Positions 8,157-17,414 are shown, counted from the first letter of the stretch. The stretch: 64,000 nucleotides of DNA from Alkaliphilus flagellatus (GCF_018919215.1 NZ_JAHLQK010000004.1:372001-436000), one strand, 5' to 3'. Numbers and translations: made by a program. The notes: generated by a model from the sequence alone, not told the origin.

Positions 8157-8798
8157 TTAGTCTTTGTTTATCGAAGCAATGCATTTATAAATAGGTTTTC
8201 CCTGAGATATAAACTTTTCTTCATATTCAGTTTTAGCTATTTCATTATATTGTTTATTGTATAAATCATATATTATTTCATTTAAATAGAAACTTTCTCT
8301 ATCAATCTCTCCAAGTGAAAATTCAAATAGATCTAAACTATCAGTTTTTAAGTGTATTTCTCCATCTTCACTTAAAATACTTCTATACATCTTCAAAAAA
8401 TTACTATGTGTTAATCTCCTTTTCTCATGTCTCGCCTTTGGCCAAGGATCACTAAAGTTTAAGTAAATTCTTTTAACCTCACCTTTCAAAAAAACATCTT
8501 GCAAATTCAATGCATTTAAATGTATTAATGCCATATTGCTAATTTCTGTATTTTCTAAATTTCTAACAGATTTTAGTACTAATTCTTCAATTTTTTCGAT
8601 GCCAATATAATTAATAGAATTATATGTCTTAGCTAAAGTAGTTAAAAATTGTCCTTTTCCCATTCCTATTTCTATATGAATAGGATTATGATTTTTAAAA
8701 TGAGCCTTCCAATTACCTTTTGATAAACTTGGATTTTCTATATAATAAGCATATTCCTTCAATAATTCTTTTGCATTTGAAATATTCCTTACTCTCAT
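8157..8798 (-). CDS. trmB: tRNA (guanine-46-N7)-methyltransferase
   Basis: A 213-residue SAM-dependent methyltransferase that makes m7G46 in the variable loop of tRNAs. The SAM-binding motif IHIEIGMGKGQFLTTLA, YIGIEKIEELVLKSVRN and the signature NFSDPWPKARHEKRRLTHSNFLKMY are all present, as is the C-terminal KTDSLDLFEFSL. Length and motif order are standard for Firmicute TrmB. The start has a strong GGAGAGG site. It appears monocistronic. Confidence 0.96.
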   Translation of the reverse strand: MRVRNISNAKELLKEYAYYIENPSLSKGNWKAHFKNHNPIHIEIGMGKGQFLTTLAKTYNSINYIGIEKIEELVLKSVRNLENTEISNMALIHLNALNLQDVFLKGEVKRIYLNFSDPWPKARHEKRRLTHSNFLKMYRSILSEDGEIHLKTDSLDLFEFSLGEIDRESFYLNEIIYDLYNKQYNEIAKTEYEEKFISQGKPIYKCIASINKD

Positions 8799-9009
8799 AA
8801 TTTCACCTCTCCTTTTATTTTAGCATAATTTATAATATTTTTTGGTTTTACGACAAATTATTTCCCAGGAAAAACATACAATATAATCTTTAAGCCAATT
8901 CAACTTCCATAAACTACTGTAATATTTTTAGCTACTTTACAAAAAATATATTAAACAAGATTTTTGTTGAAGATTTTAAAAATCTTATTCTTAAAGGAGG
9001 TAGATTTTA

Positions 9010-9168
9010 ATGAAAAAAAGCCTAATAATGCTTTTAGTTCTAGCTTCTATAACACTACCAGCTTTTCAAGATATAGATGCTTATAGTGGATATAATTCTA
9101 AGTTATTAGTTATTGATGAATCTATTAATACATTCAATACAGAATGCTTTTATAAAATTGGATGTTAA
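9010..9168 (+). CDS. Small secreted peptide precursor candidate
   Basis: A 52-residue open frame starts at an ATG preceded by a perfect ribosome binding site AAAGGAGG (8994-9001). The N-terminus MKKSLIMLLVLASITLPAF is a clear signal-peptide shape (lysines, hydrophobic core, small residues). The mature part would be about 30 residues ending FNTECFYKIGC, with two cysteines five residues apart at the C-terminus, suitable for a disulfide or thioester loop. It is followed by a dispersed repeat copy and a terminator, so it is a stand-alone transcription unit. No transporter, kinase or modification gene is adjacent. Function unknown; a peptide signal or bacteriocin-like role is speculation. Confidence 0.55.
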   Translation: MKKSLIMLLVLASITLPAFQDIDAYSGYNSKLLVIDESINTFNTECFYKIGC

Positions 9169-9171
9169 AAG

Positions 9172-9226
9172 TCATTTAATGCTATCGCGTTGACTCCTGT
9201 CACACTTAAATCTTAAGTACTCAAAA
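9172..9226 (+). repeat. Dispersed intergenic repeat, copy A (short)
   Basis: Shares ATGCTAT, GACTCC, CACACTTAAAT and the final CTCAAA with copies at 12235-12310 and 51193-51268, in the same orientation. It lacks the central 20 bases of the other two copies. It starts directly after the small peptide gene. Confidence 0.6.
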
Positions 9227-9251
9227 TAAATAGTCTGATATTATCACAATT

Positions 9252-9300
9252 ACAAAATAAAAAACAATAAGGCTTTATGACTTATTGTTTTTTATTTTGT
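9252..9300. terminator. Bidirectional terminator, small peptide gene / DUF881 gene
   Basis: A perfect 20-bp stem with a 9-base loop, A-rich on one side and T-rich on the other (ACAAAATAAAAAACAATAAG at 9252-9271 and its complement at 9281-9300). It can serve both convergent genes. Confidence 0.85.
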
Positions 9301-9334
9301 AAGAAATCGCAAACCACTAAATTGTTGAAAATTA

Positions 9335-10030
9335 CTAATCTTCCACTATATTTGAAAACTGTAATGGCTTTTCCTTTACTAATGCAGGTATTTTAATATC
9401 CTCTGAAAACTTTATATTCGAAGTAATCCCATTAGATGCCATAAGTTCAAATAAAATTGTTCCATGTTCTACATAACGTTTGAGTGAGTCTGTACTCCCG
9501 ATAGCTTGAATAATATATGGGGGAGCAATAGGCTTACCATGTACATTAATATGATTTCCAGCTAATGTTATCTCGCTACGCCCAACAACTCTATAATCAT
9601 TAATAGATACCATTTCTCCTCCGAAAACTTTCAACTCATTAACCAAGCTGATTAAATACCTTCTTCCCTCAATAATTTCAGCAATATTCTCTTGTAAGTC
9701 ACTATCTAACACAATAGTAATTCCTGGTCCAGAAGCCGATGAATACCCTGCTAAAAATTTATACTCATCTACAGTTGTTTTTAACTTTTGTAAAGGAACA
9801 CTTTCAACAGCCCGTTCTTGCTCTAGTGTATCCACTTGTTTTTTCAAATCAATTATTCTTGTTTTCATATCTTCAGTAGTTTTTCTTAGATCTGATACCT
9901 CCTGAGCCTCTATTTCATTTTTGTGTGGAGAAGTAAAATCTCCACCTATCATTGAGTTAAATTGAATACCGATTGTTATACCGAATATAGTAAAAAATAT
10001 AAGAACGATTAGTTTACTAGTTTTTTTCAA
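9335..10030 (-). CDS. DUF881 family membrane-anchored protein
   Basis: A 231-residue protein with one N-terminal membrane helix (LIVLIFFTIFGITIGIQF), a coiled coil of about 45 residues (EAQEVSDLRKTTEDMKTRI onward) and a C-terminal DUF881 domain (YSSASGPGITIVLDSD, LVNELKVFGGEMVSINDYRVV, PPYIIQAIG). Firmicute homologues sit in division-gene clusters and are thought to act at the cell envelope, but the function is unproven. The start is a TTG at 10030 with AAGGGAAG upstream. Monocistronic here. Confidence 0.85.
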   Translation of the reverse strand: MKKTSKLIVLIFFTIFGITIGIQFNSMIGGDFTSPHKNEIEAQEVSDLRKTTEDMKTRIIDLKKQVDTLEQERAVESVPLQKLKTTVDEYKFLAGYSSASGPGITIVLDSDLQENIAEIIEGRRYLISLVNELKVFGGEMVSINDYRVVGRSEITLAGNHINVHGKPIAPPYIIQAIGSTDSLKRYVEHGTILFELMASNGITSNIKFSEDIKIPALVKEKPLQFSNIVED

Positions 10031-10161
10031 TCTACCACTTCCCTTAGCTCACTATATATACTTACTTTTTTGCTTTAGATTGCAATAATACCTATTAATA
10101 ATAAGCATACCTTTTATATTCAATTCAGTCAATATTATGATACTAAAAAAAAGAGAAGGTA

Positions 10162-10344
10162 CTATGACCTTCCTAAATGCACTAAGGATTTTTCTGCATC
10201 CTCTACCATTTTTTTAACCATATGTCCACCTACATACCCGGCTCTAGTTTCATTTTCCAATCCAAGTTCATTAGCAATTTCCTCTTTGAATAATTCTAAT
10301 GCTTGTCTAGCCTCAGGGATAACTACTTTATTCTTATTTATCAT
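10162..10344 (-). CDS. Alpha/beta-type small acid-soluble spore protein
   Basis: A 60-residue SASP that coats and protects DNA in dormant spores. Recognisable blocks are ALELFKEEIANELGL, containing the germination-protease cleavage region (EIA), and RAGYVGGHMVKKMVEDAEKSL. It is shorter at the N-terminus than Bacillus SspA/B but standard for Clostridia. GAGGTG ribosome binding site. It identifies the host as a spore former. Expression is expected in the forespore; I did not find a clear sigma-G promoter by eye. Confidence 0.93.
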   Translation of the reverse strand: MINKNKVVIPEARQALELFKEEIANELGLENETRAGYVGGHMVKKMVEDAEKSLVHLGRS

Positions 10345-10535
10345 AATATCACCTCACTTATATATATTTTTTCTATATACTAATTGTTTATTAGTGGTAT
10401 TTTCTTCTATTAATATGTTTGTCTATTAATTTAAAGGGTATTTACAAAGTAGAATTTTATTTTTTAAATACTAGTATACATATTTTCTAAATAGCATTAT
10501 ATATTTAAATGAGTATATTTAAAAGGGGGATAACT

Positions 10536-11141
10536 ATGATTTCTATTAATTTTATTGTACCCAAAGAAAAGCTTATATTGATTGATCCTAGCCTAGATTT
10601 GAAATCCACACTGAAAGTAATTGAGGAAGGAAATTTTTTATCATTACCTGTTGTAAAAGGCAATAAATTTGTAGGTGTAATTGCAAAGGTAAAGCTTTTA
10701 AAAGCTATGATGGAAGAAAAGAATAACAACATAACTGTAAATGACTTAATTCATACAGACATACCGAGCCTTACACTTTACGATAGTGTTGAGGATGCTG
10801 CCCTGCTTCTTGCGGAAACTAATATCCCATTTGTTGTTATTAATAATACTGAAGGAGAATTTTTAGGTATTATTACTCATAAAACTATTTTTAGACATTA
10901 TACACATCTTTATGGAATAGATAAGGGACATAAACTTGTAATTACTTCCTATGATATTAAAGGAAGATTAGCAGCTTTAACTGATGTTATTTCTAAAGCG
11001 GGTGCCAATATTATAAGTTTACTAATAGACGATCCTAACGTACCTACTAAAGTAGTAAAAATTATTGTTAGGATTGAAACTGATAATATTGATGAAGTTA
11101 AGAAAGTGATTGAAAACGCAGGTTTTTCAATTCGTCAATAA
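10536..11141 (+). CDS. CBS-pair and ACT domain protein (AcuB-like)
   Basis: A 201-residue regulator-like protein: two CBS motifs at about residues 1-55 (MISINFIVPKEKLILIDP) and 70-125 (DIPSLTLYDSVEDAALLL, FLGIITHKTIFRHY), then an ACT domain from about 135 (ITSYDIKGRLAALTDVISKAGANIISL). This order matches the AcuB family. CBS pairs bind adenine nucleotides and ACT domains bind amino acids, so it may sense metabolite status; the partner is unknown. An ATG at 10509 is also in frame, but AAAGGGGG places the start at 10536. Confidence 0.82.
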   Translation: MISINFIVPKEKLILIDPSLDLKSTLKVIEEGNFLSLPVVKGNKFVGVIAKVKLLKAMMEEKNNNITVNDLIHTDIPSLTLYDSVEDAALLLAETNIPFVVINNTEGEFLGIITHKTIFRHYTHLYGIDKGHKLVITSYDIKGRLAALTDVISKAGANIISLLIDDPNVPTKVVKIIVRIETDNIDEVKKVIENAGFSIRQ

Positions 11142-11145
11142 TATG

Positions 11146-11194
11146 GTATAACAAAAGGCTGAAAATTTATTTAATTTTCAGCCTTTTGTTATAC
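11146..11194. terminator. Bidirectional terminator, CBS-ACT gene / trpS
   Basis: A perfect 22-bp inverted repeat with a 5-base loop (5' arm 11146-11167, 3' arm 11173-11194) lies between convergent stop codons. Confidence 0.85.
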
Positions 11195-11200
11195 TTATAA

Positions 11201-12202
11201 TTATTTTTCTATTAATCCAATTCTGCTACGTACCAAACTCATAGTGTCCTCTGCTAACTCATAAGCTCTTTTTGCCCCATTTTTATACACTTTTTCTACA
11301 TAATCTAAGTTATTCATATAATCCTCATAACTCTTCTTAAATGGTCTTAAAAATTCTATAATCACTTCAGCTGTATCCTTCTTAAAGGCACCATAGCCCT
11401 TACCTTCATATTTAGATACTATTTCTTCTATAGATAAACCTGATAGCCTAGAATATATGGTAATTAAATTTTTAACCCCTGGTTGTTCGTCTCTATAGGC
11501 TACAAGATTTTCACTATCCGTAACTGCTCTTTTCATCTTCTTCATAATAACATCATCAGAATCCATTAAAAATATTGTTCCATTAACATTATCGTCAGAC
11601 TTTGACATCTTTTTAGTTGGTTCTTGTAAACTCATAATTCTAGCCCCTACCTTTGGTGTATGAGCTTCTGGTATTGGGAAAGTTTCTCCATATAAATTAT
11701 TAAAACGCATAGCAATATCCCTAGTTATCTCTAAATGTTGTTTTTGATCTTCACCAACAGGCACAAGATTAGCTCTATATAATAATATATCCGCTGCCAT
11801 AAGTACAGGATAAGTAAATAAACCAGAATTAATATTATCCTTATTTTTTTCTGACTTATCTTTAAACTGAGTCATTCTGTTTAATTCCCCTACATATGTG
11901 TTACAACCTAAAATCCAACTTAATTCTGCATGCTGTGGAACATGGGATTGAAAGTAAATAATGTTCTTCTCAGGGTCTAGGCCACTTGCTAAATACTGTA
12001 CTAAAAATGACAATGAAGTTTTTCGAAATTCTTTCGGATCATGACGTATAGTTAAAGAATGTGAATCTACAATACAGTACAAACAATCATGCTCTTCTTC
12101 TAAAACCTTCCAATTTTGTACAGCTCCAATATAATTACCTAATGTTAAACTTCCTGTTGGTTGTGCACCACTAAATACTACTTTTTTGTTTTGATTACTC
12201 AT
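11201..12202 (-). CDS. trpS: Tryptophanyl-tRNA synthetase
   Basis: A 333-residue class I synthetase charging tRNA-Trp. It has the HIGH-equivalent GAQPTGSLTLGNYIGA near residue 12-27, the Rossmann core, and KMSKSDDN near residue 198. Length is typical of bacterial TrpRS. AGGAGG ribosome binding site. Expression is controlled by a T-box leader of about 440 bases (12203-12640) that senses uncharged tRNA-Trp, and a dispersed repeat copy lies between the T-box terminator and the start codon. Confidence 0.97.
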   Translation of the reverse strand: MSNQNKKVVFSGAQPTGSLTLGNYIGAVQNWKVLEEEHDCLYCIVDSHSLTIRHDPKEFRKTSLSFLVQYLASGLDPEKNIIYFQSHVPQHAELSWILGCNTYVGELNRMTQFKDKSEKNKDNINSGLFTYPVLMAADILLYRANLVPVGEDQKQHLEITRDIAMRFNNLYGETFPIPEAHTPKVGARIMSLQEPTKKMSKSDDNVNGTIFLMDSDDVIMKKMKRAVTDSENLVAYRDEQPGVKNLITIYSRLSGLSIEEIVSKYEGKGYGAFKKDTAEVIIEFLRPFKKSYEDYMNNLDYVEKVYKNGAKRAYELAEDTMSLVRSRIGLIEK

Positions 12203-12234
12203 TTAGTTTACCTCCTTTTATTAATTTAAAAAAC

Positions 12235-12310
12235 TCATTAGATGCTATCACAAAGATTCATACCACACTTAAATTTTTAACCTTATTTAAAAACTTCAAG
12301 TGCTCGAAAC
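12235..12310 (+). repeat. Dispersed intergenic repeat, copy B
   Basis: About 75 bases matching copies A and C: GATGCTATCA, then CACACTTAAATTTTTAA, then TTCAAGTGCTCGAAA. The CACTT/AAGTG ends can pair into a hairpin. It lies in the trpS 5' untranslated region, after the T-box terminator. Confidence 0.65.
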
Positions 12311-12377
12311 ATTGCAATCATCCTAACTTTTTAGAAACCTTAAACAATTAGAAAAATATACTCCCTTATCTAAAAAT

Positions 12378-12640
12378 AAAAGCTCTTCATCCCTAATTGT
12401 TTAGAGACGAAGAGCTTTTCTCCGCGGTACCACTCTAGTTGATGCAAAGCATCCTACTTGTCGTTTATAATTCAACTTTCCTTATAACGGAGGAATGCCG
12501 TCTTAGCTTACTATTATTTCAGCCAGCACTCATAAGTCCATTCACTATATGCTTAACACCGAACTTCCACCATCTTCGGCTCGCTATAGAAAAACATTAT
12601 AGCTACTACTCTTATTCATCGCTTTATATCTTATGTTTTA
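12378..12640 (-). promoter_or_regulatory. T-box leader of trpS (tRNA-Trp sensing)
   Basis: The diagnostic T-box AGAGTGGTACCGCGG is on the minus strand at about 12423-12437. It is followed by an intrinsic terminator: 11-bp stem 12378-12388/12409-12419 and a T-rich tail. Upstream Stem I elements are visible (GATGAATAAGAGTAGTA near 12600-12620; AAGATGGTGGAAGTTCGG near 12565-12585). The candidate specifier codon is UGG at 12540-12538 (GAAUGGAC), which fits the downstream trpS. Low charged tRNA-Trp would favour the antiterminator and allow trpS transcription. Confidence 0.93.
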
Positions 12641-12645
12641 CAATA

Positions 12646-12673
12646 TTTTATAGGTTATGTATCCTCCTGTCAA
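12646..12673 (-). promoter_or_regulatory. Promoter of the trpS T-box leader
   Basis: Minus-strand consensus -35 TTGACA (12668-12673) and -10 TAAAAT (12646-12651), 16-base spacer, positioned to start the RNA just upstream of Stem I. Confidence 0.7.
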
Positions 12674-12765
12674 CTAAATATTATTTTGCGCTATAATTTA
12701 ATTAAAATTCAGAATATTGATATGTTAAATAATAGTCTTGCGTTTACTTTATATATACAACTATA

Positions 12766-12779
12766 CATGATTAATCATG
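12766..12779 (+). promoter_or_regulatory. Palindromic operator candidate upstream of korA
   Basis: A perfect 14-bp palindrome CATGATTAATCATG, 72 bases before the korA start, in a very AT-rich promoter region. The binding protein is unknown. Confidence 0.4.
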
Positions 12780-12850
12780 ATTAAAATATGGTAGTAATAT
12801 AAATAATAGTAGATAATTATTGATATATTATATTCTTAGGAGTGAGTTAT

Positions 12851-14575
12851 TTGAAAAAAAATTTAACTTTATTAATTGGAGGCATTCAAGGAGAAGGCGT
12901 AGTTAGTCTAGGCACTAATTTAATGAAAACTCTATCTAATTTAGGATACTACACCTATGGAAATAGAAATTTTTCTTCTAGAATTAAAGGCGGCAACACT
13001 ACAATGACAATATCTATTGGTGTGGAAAAACAGCTTTATTCTGAAGATAGATTAGATATTATATTGGCATTAGATAAAGAAACAATTGACTTGTTTAATC
13101 GTAAGCTTAAGCCAAATGGCTTGATATTATTCGACTCTATATTATCTTCTAAGGATTTAAGCTACAAAAAAGACTCATTAATCCCATTACCTATTACAGA
13201 AATAGCAAAAGGTTTAAGTGCTCCAATAATAAAAAACACTTGTGCACTTGGCTTTCTAGGTCGGTTAATGGGTCTTAATGAAAATGAATTGTCCCAAGCC
13301 TTAAAAGAAAAATACCATACTAAAGGTGATGAAATAGTTGAAAAAAACTTAAAAGCACTTAAAGAAGCCTATAATTATGATGGTGATATATTTAATAAAG
13401 AAGATTACTTTTTATCCATACCTGAAAAAAAATCATCCAAAGCAGTTATGATGGGGAATGAAGCTATAGGATTTGGTGCTTTAATGGCAGGTTGTAGATT
13501 TATACCTTCATATCCAATTACTCCTGCTTCTGAAGTAATGGAATATATGGGGAAGGTTCTTCCACGTTATGGAGGAGCTATGGTACAAGTTGAAGATGAG
13601 ATTGCTGCTATTACAATGGCTGTAGGTGCTTCTTACGGTGGTGTACGAAGCATGACTGCTACTTCAGGACCTGGTATATCTTTAATGATGGAAGGTATCG
13701 GACTTGCAGGAATTACAGAGACTCCTGTTGTAATAGCTGATATTCAAAGAGGAGGCCCTAGTACAGGACTTCCAACTAAACATGAGCAAAGTGATTTATT
13801 TGCCATATATTATGGAGGACATGGAGAATACTCAAACATTATTTTATCTCCTTCCACAGTAGAAGATTGCTTTTACGATACAATTAGAGCATTTAACCTA
13901 GCAGATAAATATCAGTGCCCTGTGTTTATTTTGTCAGATTTATCTTTAGGTCTTTCTCCGCAGACAATTGATGACCTAGATTATAATCAGGTTGTGATTG
14001 ATAGAGGAAAAGTAGTTATAAAAGATGAACTCTCCAATATTGAAAGAGGAACCTTCAAAAGATATAGACTTACGGAGGATGGTATTTCACCTAGAAGCTT
14101 CCCAGGTATGCTAAATGGTGGACATCATGTTACTGGAATAGAACACAACGAGCTAGGTCTTCCCCTTGAAAAACCGGAAAATCGAAAAAATATGATGGAA
14201 AAACGATTAAGTAAGACTGCTCCATTAGAAAATGAAGAATCTATTGATATTTATAGAACGAATAATAGCAATAATACATTATTTTTAACTTTCGGATCAG
14301 TATTCGGTGCTATAAAGGAAGCTGCATATTTAAGCGATAAAAAAATAGATTTTGGAGCAATTAGAATGATTCGTCCTCTACCTAAAAAGCAATTGACTTC
14401 TCTATTAGAAAATTACGACAAAATAGTTATTGTAGAAAATAATTATCGTAAACAGTTGGCTTCCATTATTAAGGAAGAGTTAGGATATCATAATAAAATT
14501 CATAGCATTACAAAATATGACGGTACTAATTTTACAATAAATGAACTTGTCGAGAAGATAGGAGAGTGGGCGTAA
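12851..14575 (+). CDS. korA: 2-oxoacid:ferredoxin oxidoreductase, fused gamma-alpha subunit
   Basis: A 574-residue subunit of a 2-oxoacid:acceptor oxidoreductase, which decarboxylates a 2-oxoacid to acyl-CoA with ferredoxin reduction. Residues about 1-190 form the gamma domain (GGIQGEGVVSLG, RIKGGNTTMTI); residues about 195-570 form the alpha domain (GNEAIGFGALMAGCRFIPSY, TATSGPGISLMMEGIGLAG, ETPVVIADIQRGGPSTGLPT). This fusion order is typical of the KorA (2-oxoglutarate) type. A GTG at 12842 falls within the ribosome binding site AGGAGTG, so the TTG at 12851 is the better start. Its stop overlaps the korB start (TAATG), so the two are translationally coupled. Confidence 0.9.
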   Translation: MKKNLTLLIGGIQGEGVVSLGTNLMKTLSNLGYYTYGNRNFSSRIKGGNTTMTISIGVEKQLYSEDRLDIILALDKETIDLFNRKLKPNGLILFDSILSSKDLSYKKDSLIPLPITEIAKGLSAPIIKNTCALGFLGRLMGLNENELSQALKEKYHTKGDEIVEKNLKALKEAYNYDGDIFNKEDYFLSIPEKKSSKAVMMGNEAIGFGALMAGCRFIPSYPITPASEVMEYMGKVLPRYGGAMVQVEDEIAAITMAVGASYGGVRSMTATSGPGISLMMEGIGLAGITETPVVIADIQRGGPSTGLPTKHEQSDLFAIYYGGHGEYSNIILSPSTVEDCFYDTIRAFNLADKYQCPVFILSDLSLGLSPQTIDDLDYNQVVIDRGKVVIKDELSNIERGTFKRYRLTEDGISPRSFPGMLNGGHHVTGIEHNELGLPLEKPENRKNMMEKRLSKTAPLENEESIDIYRTNNSNNTLFLTFGSVFGAIKEAAYLSDKKIDFGAIRMIRPLPKKQLTSLLENYDKIVIVENNYRKQLASIIKEELGYHNKIHSITKYDGTNFTINELVEKIGEWA

Positions 14576-15438
14576 TGGCTACTATGCAAGATTATAGCAA
14601 TAAGGTAACACCAACTTGGTGTCCTGGTTGTGGACACTTTTCAATACTAAGGGCAATCCAAGTAGCTGCATCAAAGCTAGAAATACCTATAGATAAATTC
14701 GCCAGTATAACCGGAATAGGATGCTCTGGCAGACTATCTGGCTACTTAAATGGTTACAGCTTTCATGGTATACATGGGCGCTCATTGCCAATAGCACAAG
14801 GTATTAAAATGGCTAATAAAGATTTAGTGGTTATAGCTGCTGGTGGAGACGGTGATGGTTTTGCAATTGGAACTAGTCATACACTACATGCAATAAGAAG
14901 AAACTTAAATATGACATATATAGTATTAAATAATCAAATATATGGACTTACAAAAGGACATACATCTCCTTTAAGTGATACTGGCTTTGAAACCAAAAGC
15001 ACTCCATTTGGTTCTATGGATAACCCACTAAAACCTGGTATTACAGCACTTGCTGCTGGCGCAACTTATTTAGCCCAAGGCTTCTCAGGGTTCCAAGACC
15101 AACTAATAGATATAATAGTAAAGGGAATAGAGCACGATGGATTTTCTATAATTAATATTTTTAGTCCTTGTGTAACTTTTAATAAAGTAAATACTTATCA
15201 ATGGTATAGAGAAAATATTAAAAATATTGATGAAGATTCCACCTATGATTCTAGTAACTACCAGGCTGCTATGAACAAATTAATAGAAACCGATGGATTA
15301 TGCTCAGGTATTATCTATCAAAAAAATGAGCCTTCATTTCTAGATAAGCTTCAAGGTAAGGAAGCAAAGCCTCTTACAGATTTAAATTTAAAAATTAGTA
15401 AAGATGAATTTGAAAACTTATTAAATAAGTTTAAATAG
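14575..15438 (+). CDS. korB: 2-oxoacid:ferredoxin oxidoreductase, beta subunit
   Basis: A 287-residue thiamine-diphosphate-binding subunit. Visible motifs are TPTWCPGCGHFSIL (cluster/TPP region with CxxC), GIGCSGR, HGIHGRSLPIAQGIKMAN and the TPP-metal motif GGDGDGFAIGTSHTLHAIRRN, with NNQIYGLTKGHTSP after it. Its partner korA overlaps it by one base. Substrate (2-oxoglutarate versus another 2-oxoacid) cannot be settled from motifs alone; no separate delta/ferredoxin subunit is encoded, as usual for KorAB. An upstream in-frame GTG at 14566 would add three residues but lies in the ribosome binding site GGAGAG. Confidence 0.92.
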   Translation: MATMQDYSNKVTPTWCPGCGHFSILRAIQVAASKLEIPIDKFASITGIGCSGRLSGYLNGYSFHGIHGRSLPIAQGIKMANKDLVVIAAGGDGDGFAIGTSHTLHAIRRNLNMTYIVLNNQIYGLTKGHTSPLSDTGFETKSTPFGSMDNPLKPGITALAAGATYLAQGFSGFQDQLIDIIVKGIEHDGFSIINIFSPCVTFNKVNTYQWYRENIKNIDEDSTYDSSNYQAAMNKLIETDGLCSGIIYQKNEPSFLDKLQGKEAKPLTDLNLKISKDEFENLLNKFK

Positions 15439-15449
15439 TTGAATACCTA

Positions 15450-15635
15450 TTAAAACATTTCATCTTCTAAGGCTTTGATACGACCTTCTAGTTCCCTTAT
15501 TTTTTCTAATAAATAATCTTCATGGCTACTTGGCGCTTTGCCAAAACGTCTTAACAATAATATTGTAATAACTACTGGTATTCCCAATGCGATTGCAATT
15601 AATATTAAACTCATAAAGGAATATAAAAATGACAA
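15450..15635 (-). CDS. Small membrane protein with coiled coil
   Basis: A 61-residue protein with one membrane helix (LILIAIALGIPVVITILLL) followed by a basic stop and a short coiled coil (YLLEKIRELEGRIKALEDEMF). The layout resembles phage-shock PspB-like proteins, but I cannot assign the family. The longest frame starts at an ATG at 15650 whose codons form the ribosome binding site itself (GGAGGTG), so the TTG at 15635, six bases downstream, is the likely start. It is convergent with korB; no strong terminator separates them. Confidence 0.55.
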   Translation of the reverse strand: MSFLYSFMSLILIAIALGIPVVITILLLRRFGKAPSSHEDYLLEKIRELEGRIKALEDEMF

Positions 15636-15680
15636 TTTTAACACCTCCATTTATAATTAATTAATATAATGATTATATAA

Positions 15681-15718
15681 TAACAAGAAAGTCTGGATAA
15701 CTCCAGACTTTCTTGTTA
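15681..15718 (-). terminator. fhs terminator
   Basis: A perfect 17-bp stem (TAACAAGAAAGTCTGGA at 15681-15697 and its complement at 15702-15718) with a 4-base loop, 26 bases past the fhs stop. Confidence 0.82.
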
Positions 15719-15743
15719 TATGTAATACTATTATATTTTTGTA

Positions 15744-17414
15744 TTAGAATAACCCTACTATCTCTCCGCTTTCAAGAATATCCATATGGTTTGCTGCTGG
15801 AACCTTAGGCAGCCCTGGCATTGTCATAATGTCACCTGTTAATGCTACTAAGAATCCTGCACCAGCTGATAATCTAATTTCTTTTACTGTAATTCTAAAT
15901 CCTGAAGGTTTACCAATTAGCGATGGATCATCAGATAGAGAATATTGAGTTTTCGCCATACAAATAGGCATTTTATCTAATCCTAGATCTTCGTATCTCT
16001 TTATTTGGGTTTGAGCACTCTTAGTAAAATCAACTCCATCTGCACCGTAAACTTCTTTTGCAATTGTGTTGATCTTTTCAGAAATGCTGGAATTAACATC
16101 ATAAATAGGTTTGAAATTTGATGTTTGAGTTTCAGTAATTTCTACTACCTTCTTAGCCATTTCAACTCCACCATCTCCACCGTTTGCCCATACATCCGAA
16201 AGAACTACTTCAGCCCCCTTAGCAGCACAATGCTTGCGTAGGAAATCAATTTCTGCTTCTGTATCTGTTGGAAACTTGTTAATAGCAACAACAACTGGCA
16301 CACCAAACTTATGAACATTTTCAATATGCTTTTCTAAGTTTCCATAGCCTACTTCAAGAGCCTGTAAGTTTTCTTGATTTAATTCAGCCTTTGGAACACC
16401 ACCGTGATTTTTAAGAGCTCTAACAGTAGCAACAATAACAGCACAATCTGGTTTTAAATCTGCAAATCTACATTTAATATCAAAGAATTTTTCTGCACCT
16501 AAGTCGGCTCCAAAACCAGCCTCAGTTACTACATAATCAGCAAGTTTTAATCCTAGTTTAGTAGCCAAAACACTGTTGCAGCCATGAGCAATATTAGCAA
16601 ATGGACCTCCATGAATAAATGCAGGTGTATTTTCTAAAGTTTGTACTAGATTAGGTTTAATTGCATCCTTAAGTAACAGTGACAATGCACCTGTTGCATT
16701 TAAATCCTTTACAGTTACTGGTTGATTATCAAAATTGTATGCTACAACTATCTTACCTATTCTTTCCTTTAAGTCCTCTAAGCTAGTTGCTAAACAAAGA
16801 ATAGCCATAATTTCTGAAGCAACAGTAATATCAAATCCATCTTGTCTAGGTACTCCATCCGCTCTGCTTCCAAGTCCAACTACAATGTTTCTAAGGGCAC
16901 GGTCATTCATGTCTAATACCCTTCTCCACACTATTCTTCTTGAATCAATGTTTAATTGATTCCCTTGGTGTAGATGGTTATCTAACAAAGCAGCTAAAAG
17001 ATTATGAGCTGTTGTCATTGCGTGAATATCTCCTGTAAAGTGAAGATTAATATCTTCCATAGGAACTACTTGTGCATATCCTCCGCCTGCTGCTCCGCCC
17101 TTTACACCAAAGTTTGGTCCTAATGAAGGCTCTCTAAGTGCTGTAATAGTTTTCTTTCCTATTTTATTTAGCCCCATGCTTAAGCCAACATTGGTAGTAG
17201 TCTTTCCTTCTCCTGCTGGGGTTGGGTTTATAGCAGTTACTAATATTAACTTCCCATCAGGTTTATCCTTTAATCTGTCGAAAATATCCAGCGAAACCTT
17301 TGCCTTGTACTTTCCATAAAACTCTAACTCATCCTCATTAATTCCTAATCCATCAGCGATGTCGATAATAGGTAGCATTTTTGCTTCCTGCGCAATTTGT
17401 ACATCTGTTTTCAT
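15744..17414 (-). CDS. fhs: Formate--tetrahydrofolate ligase
   Basis: A 556-residue ATP-dependent ligase making 10-formyl-THF from formate and THF, a step of the methyl branch of the Wood-Ljungdahl pathway and of C1 assimilation. The P-loop [16 protein letters not shown] is near residue 60, followed by [22 protein letters not shown] and, near residue 285, [17 protein letters not shown]. An ATG at 17450 opens the same frame, but GGAGGTG lies just before the ATG at 17414, which gives the normal family length. Monocistronic with its own terminator; other pathway genes in the window are limited to cooS. Confidence 0.97.
   Translation of the reverse strand: MKTDVQIAQEAKMLPIIDIADGLGINEDELEFYGKYKAKVSLDIFDRLKDKPDGKLILVTAINPTPAGEGKTTTNVGLSMGLNKIGKKTITALREPSLGPNFGVKGGAAGGGYAQVVPMEDINLHFTGDIHAMTTAHNLLAALLDNHLHQGNQLNIDSRRIVWRRVLDMNDRALRNIVVGLGSRADGVPRQDGFDITVASEIMAILCLATSLEDLKERIGKIVVAYNFDNQPVTVKDLNATGALSLLLKDAIKPNLVQTLENTPAFIHGGPFANIAHGCNSVLATKLGLKLADYVVTEAGFGADLGAEKFFDIKCRFADLKPDCAVIVATVRALKNHGGVPKAELNQENLQALEVGYGNLEKHIENVHKFGVPVVVAINKFPTDTEAEIDFLRKHCAAKGAEVVLSDVWANGGDGGVEMAKKVVEITETQTSNFKPIYDVNSSISEKINTIAKEVYGADGVDFTKSAQTQIKRYEDLGLDKMPICMAKTQYSLSDDPSLIGKPSGFRITVKEIRLSAGAGFLVALTGDIMTMPGLPKVPAANHMDILESGEIVGLF

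Noticed and set aside
12439-12696. Open frame on the plus strand between trpS and korA
   Set aside because: It runs antisense through the T-box leader; no ribosome binding site and no protein pattern.
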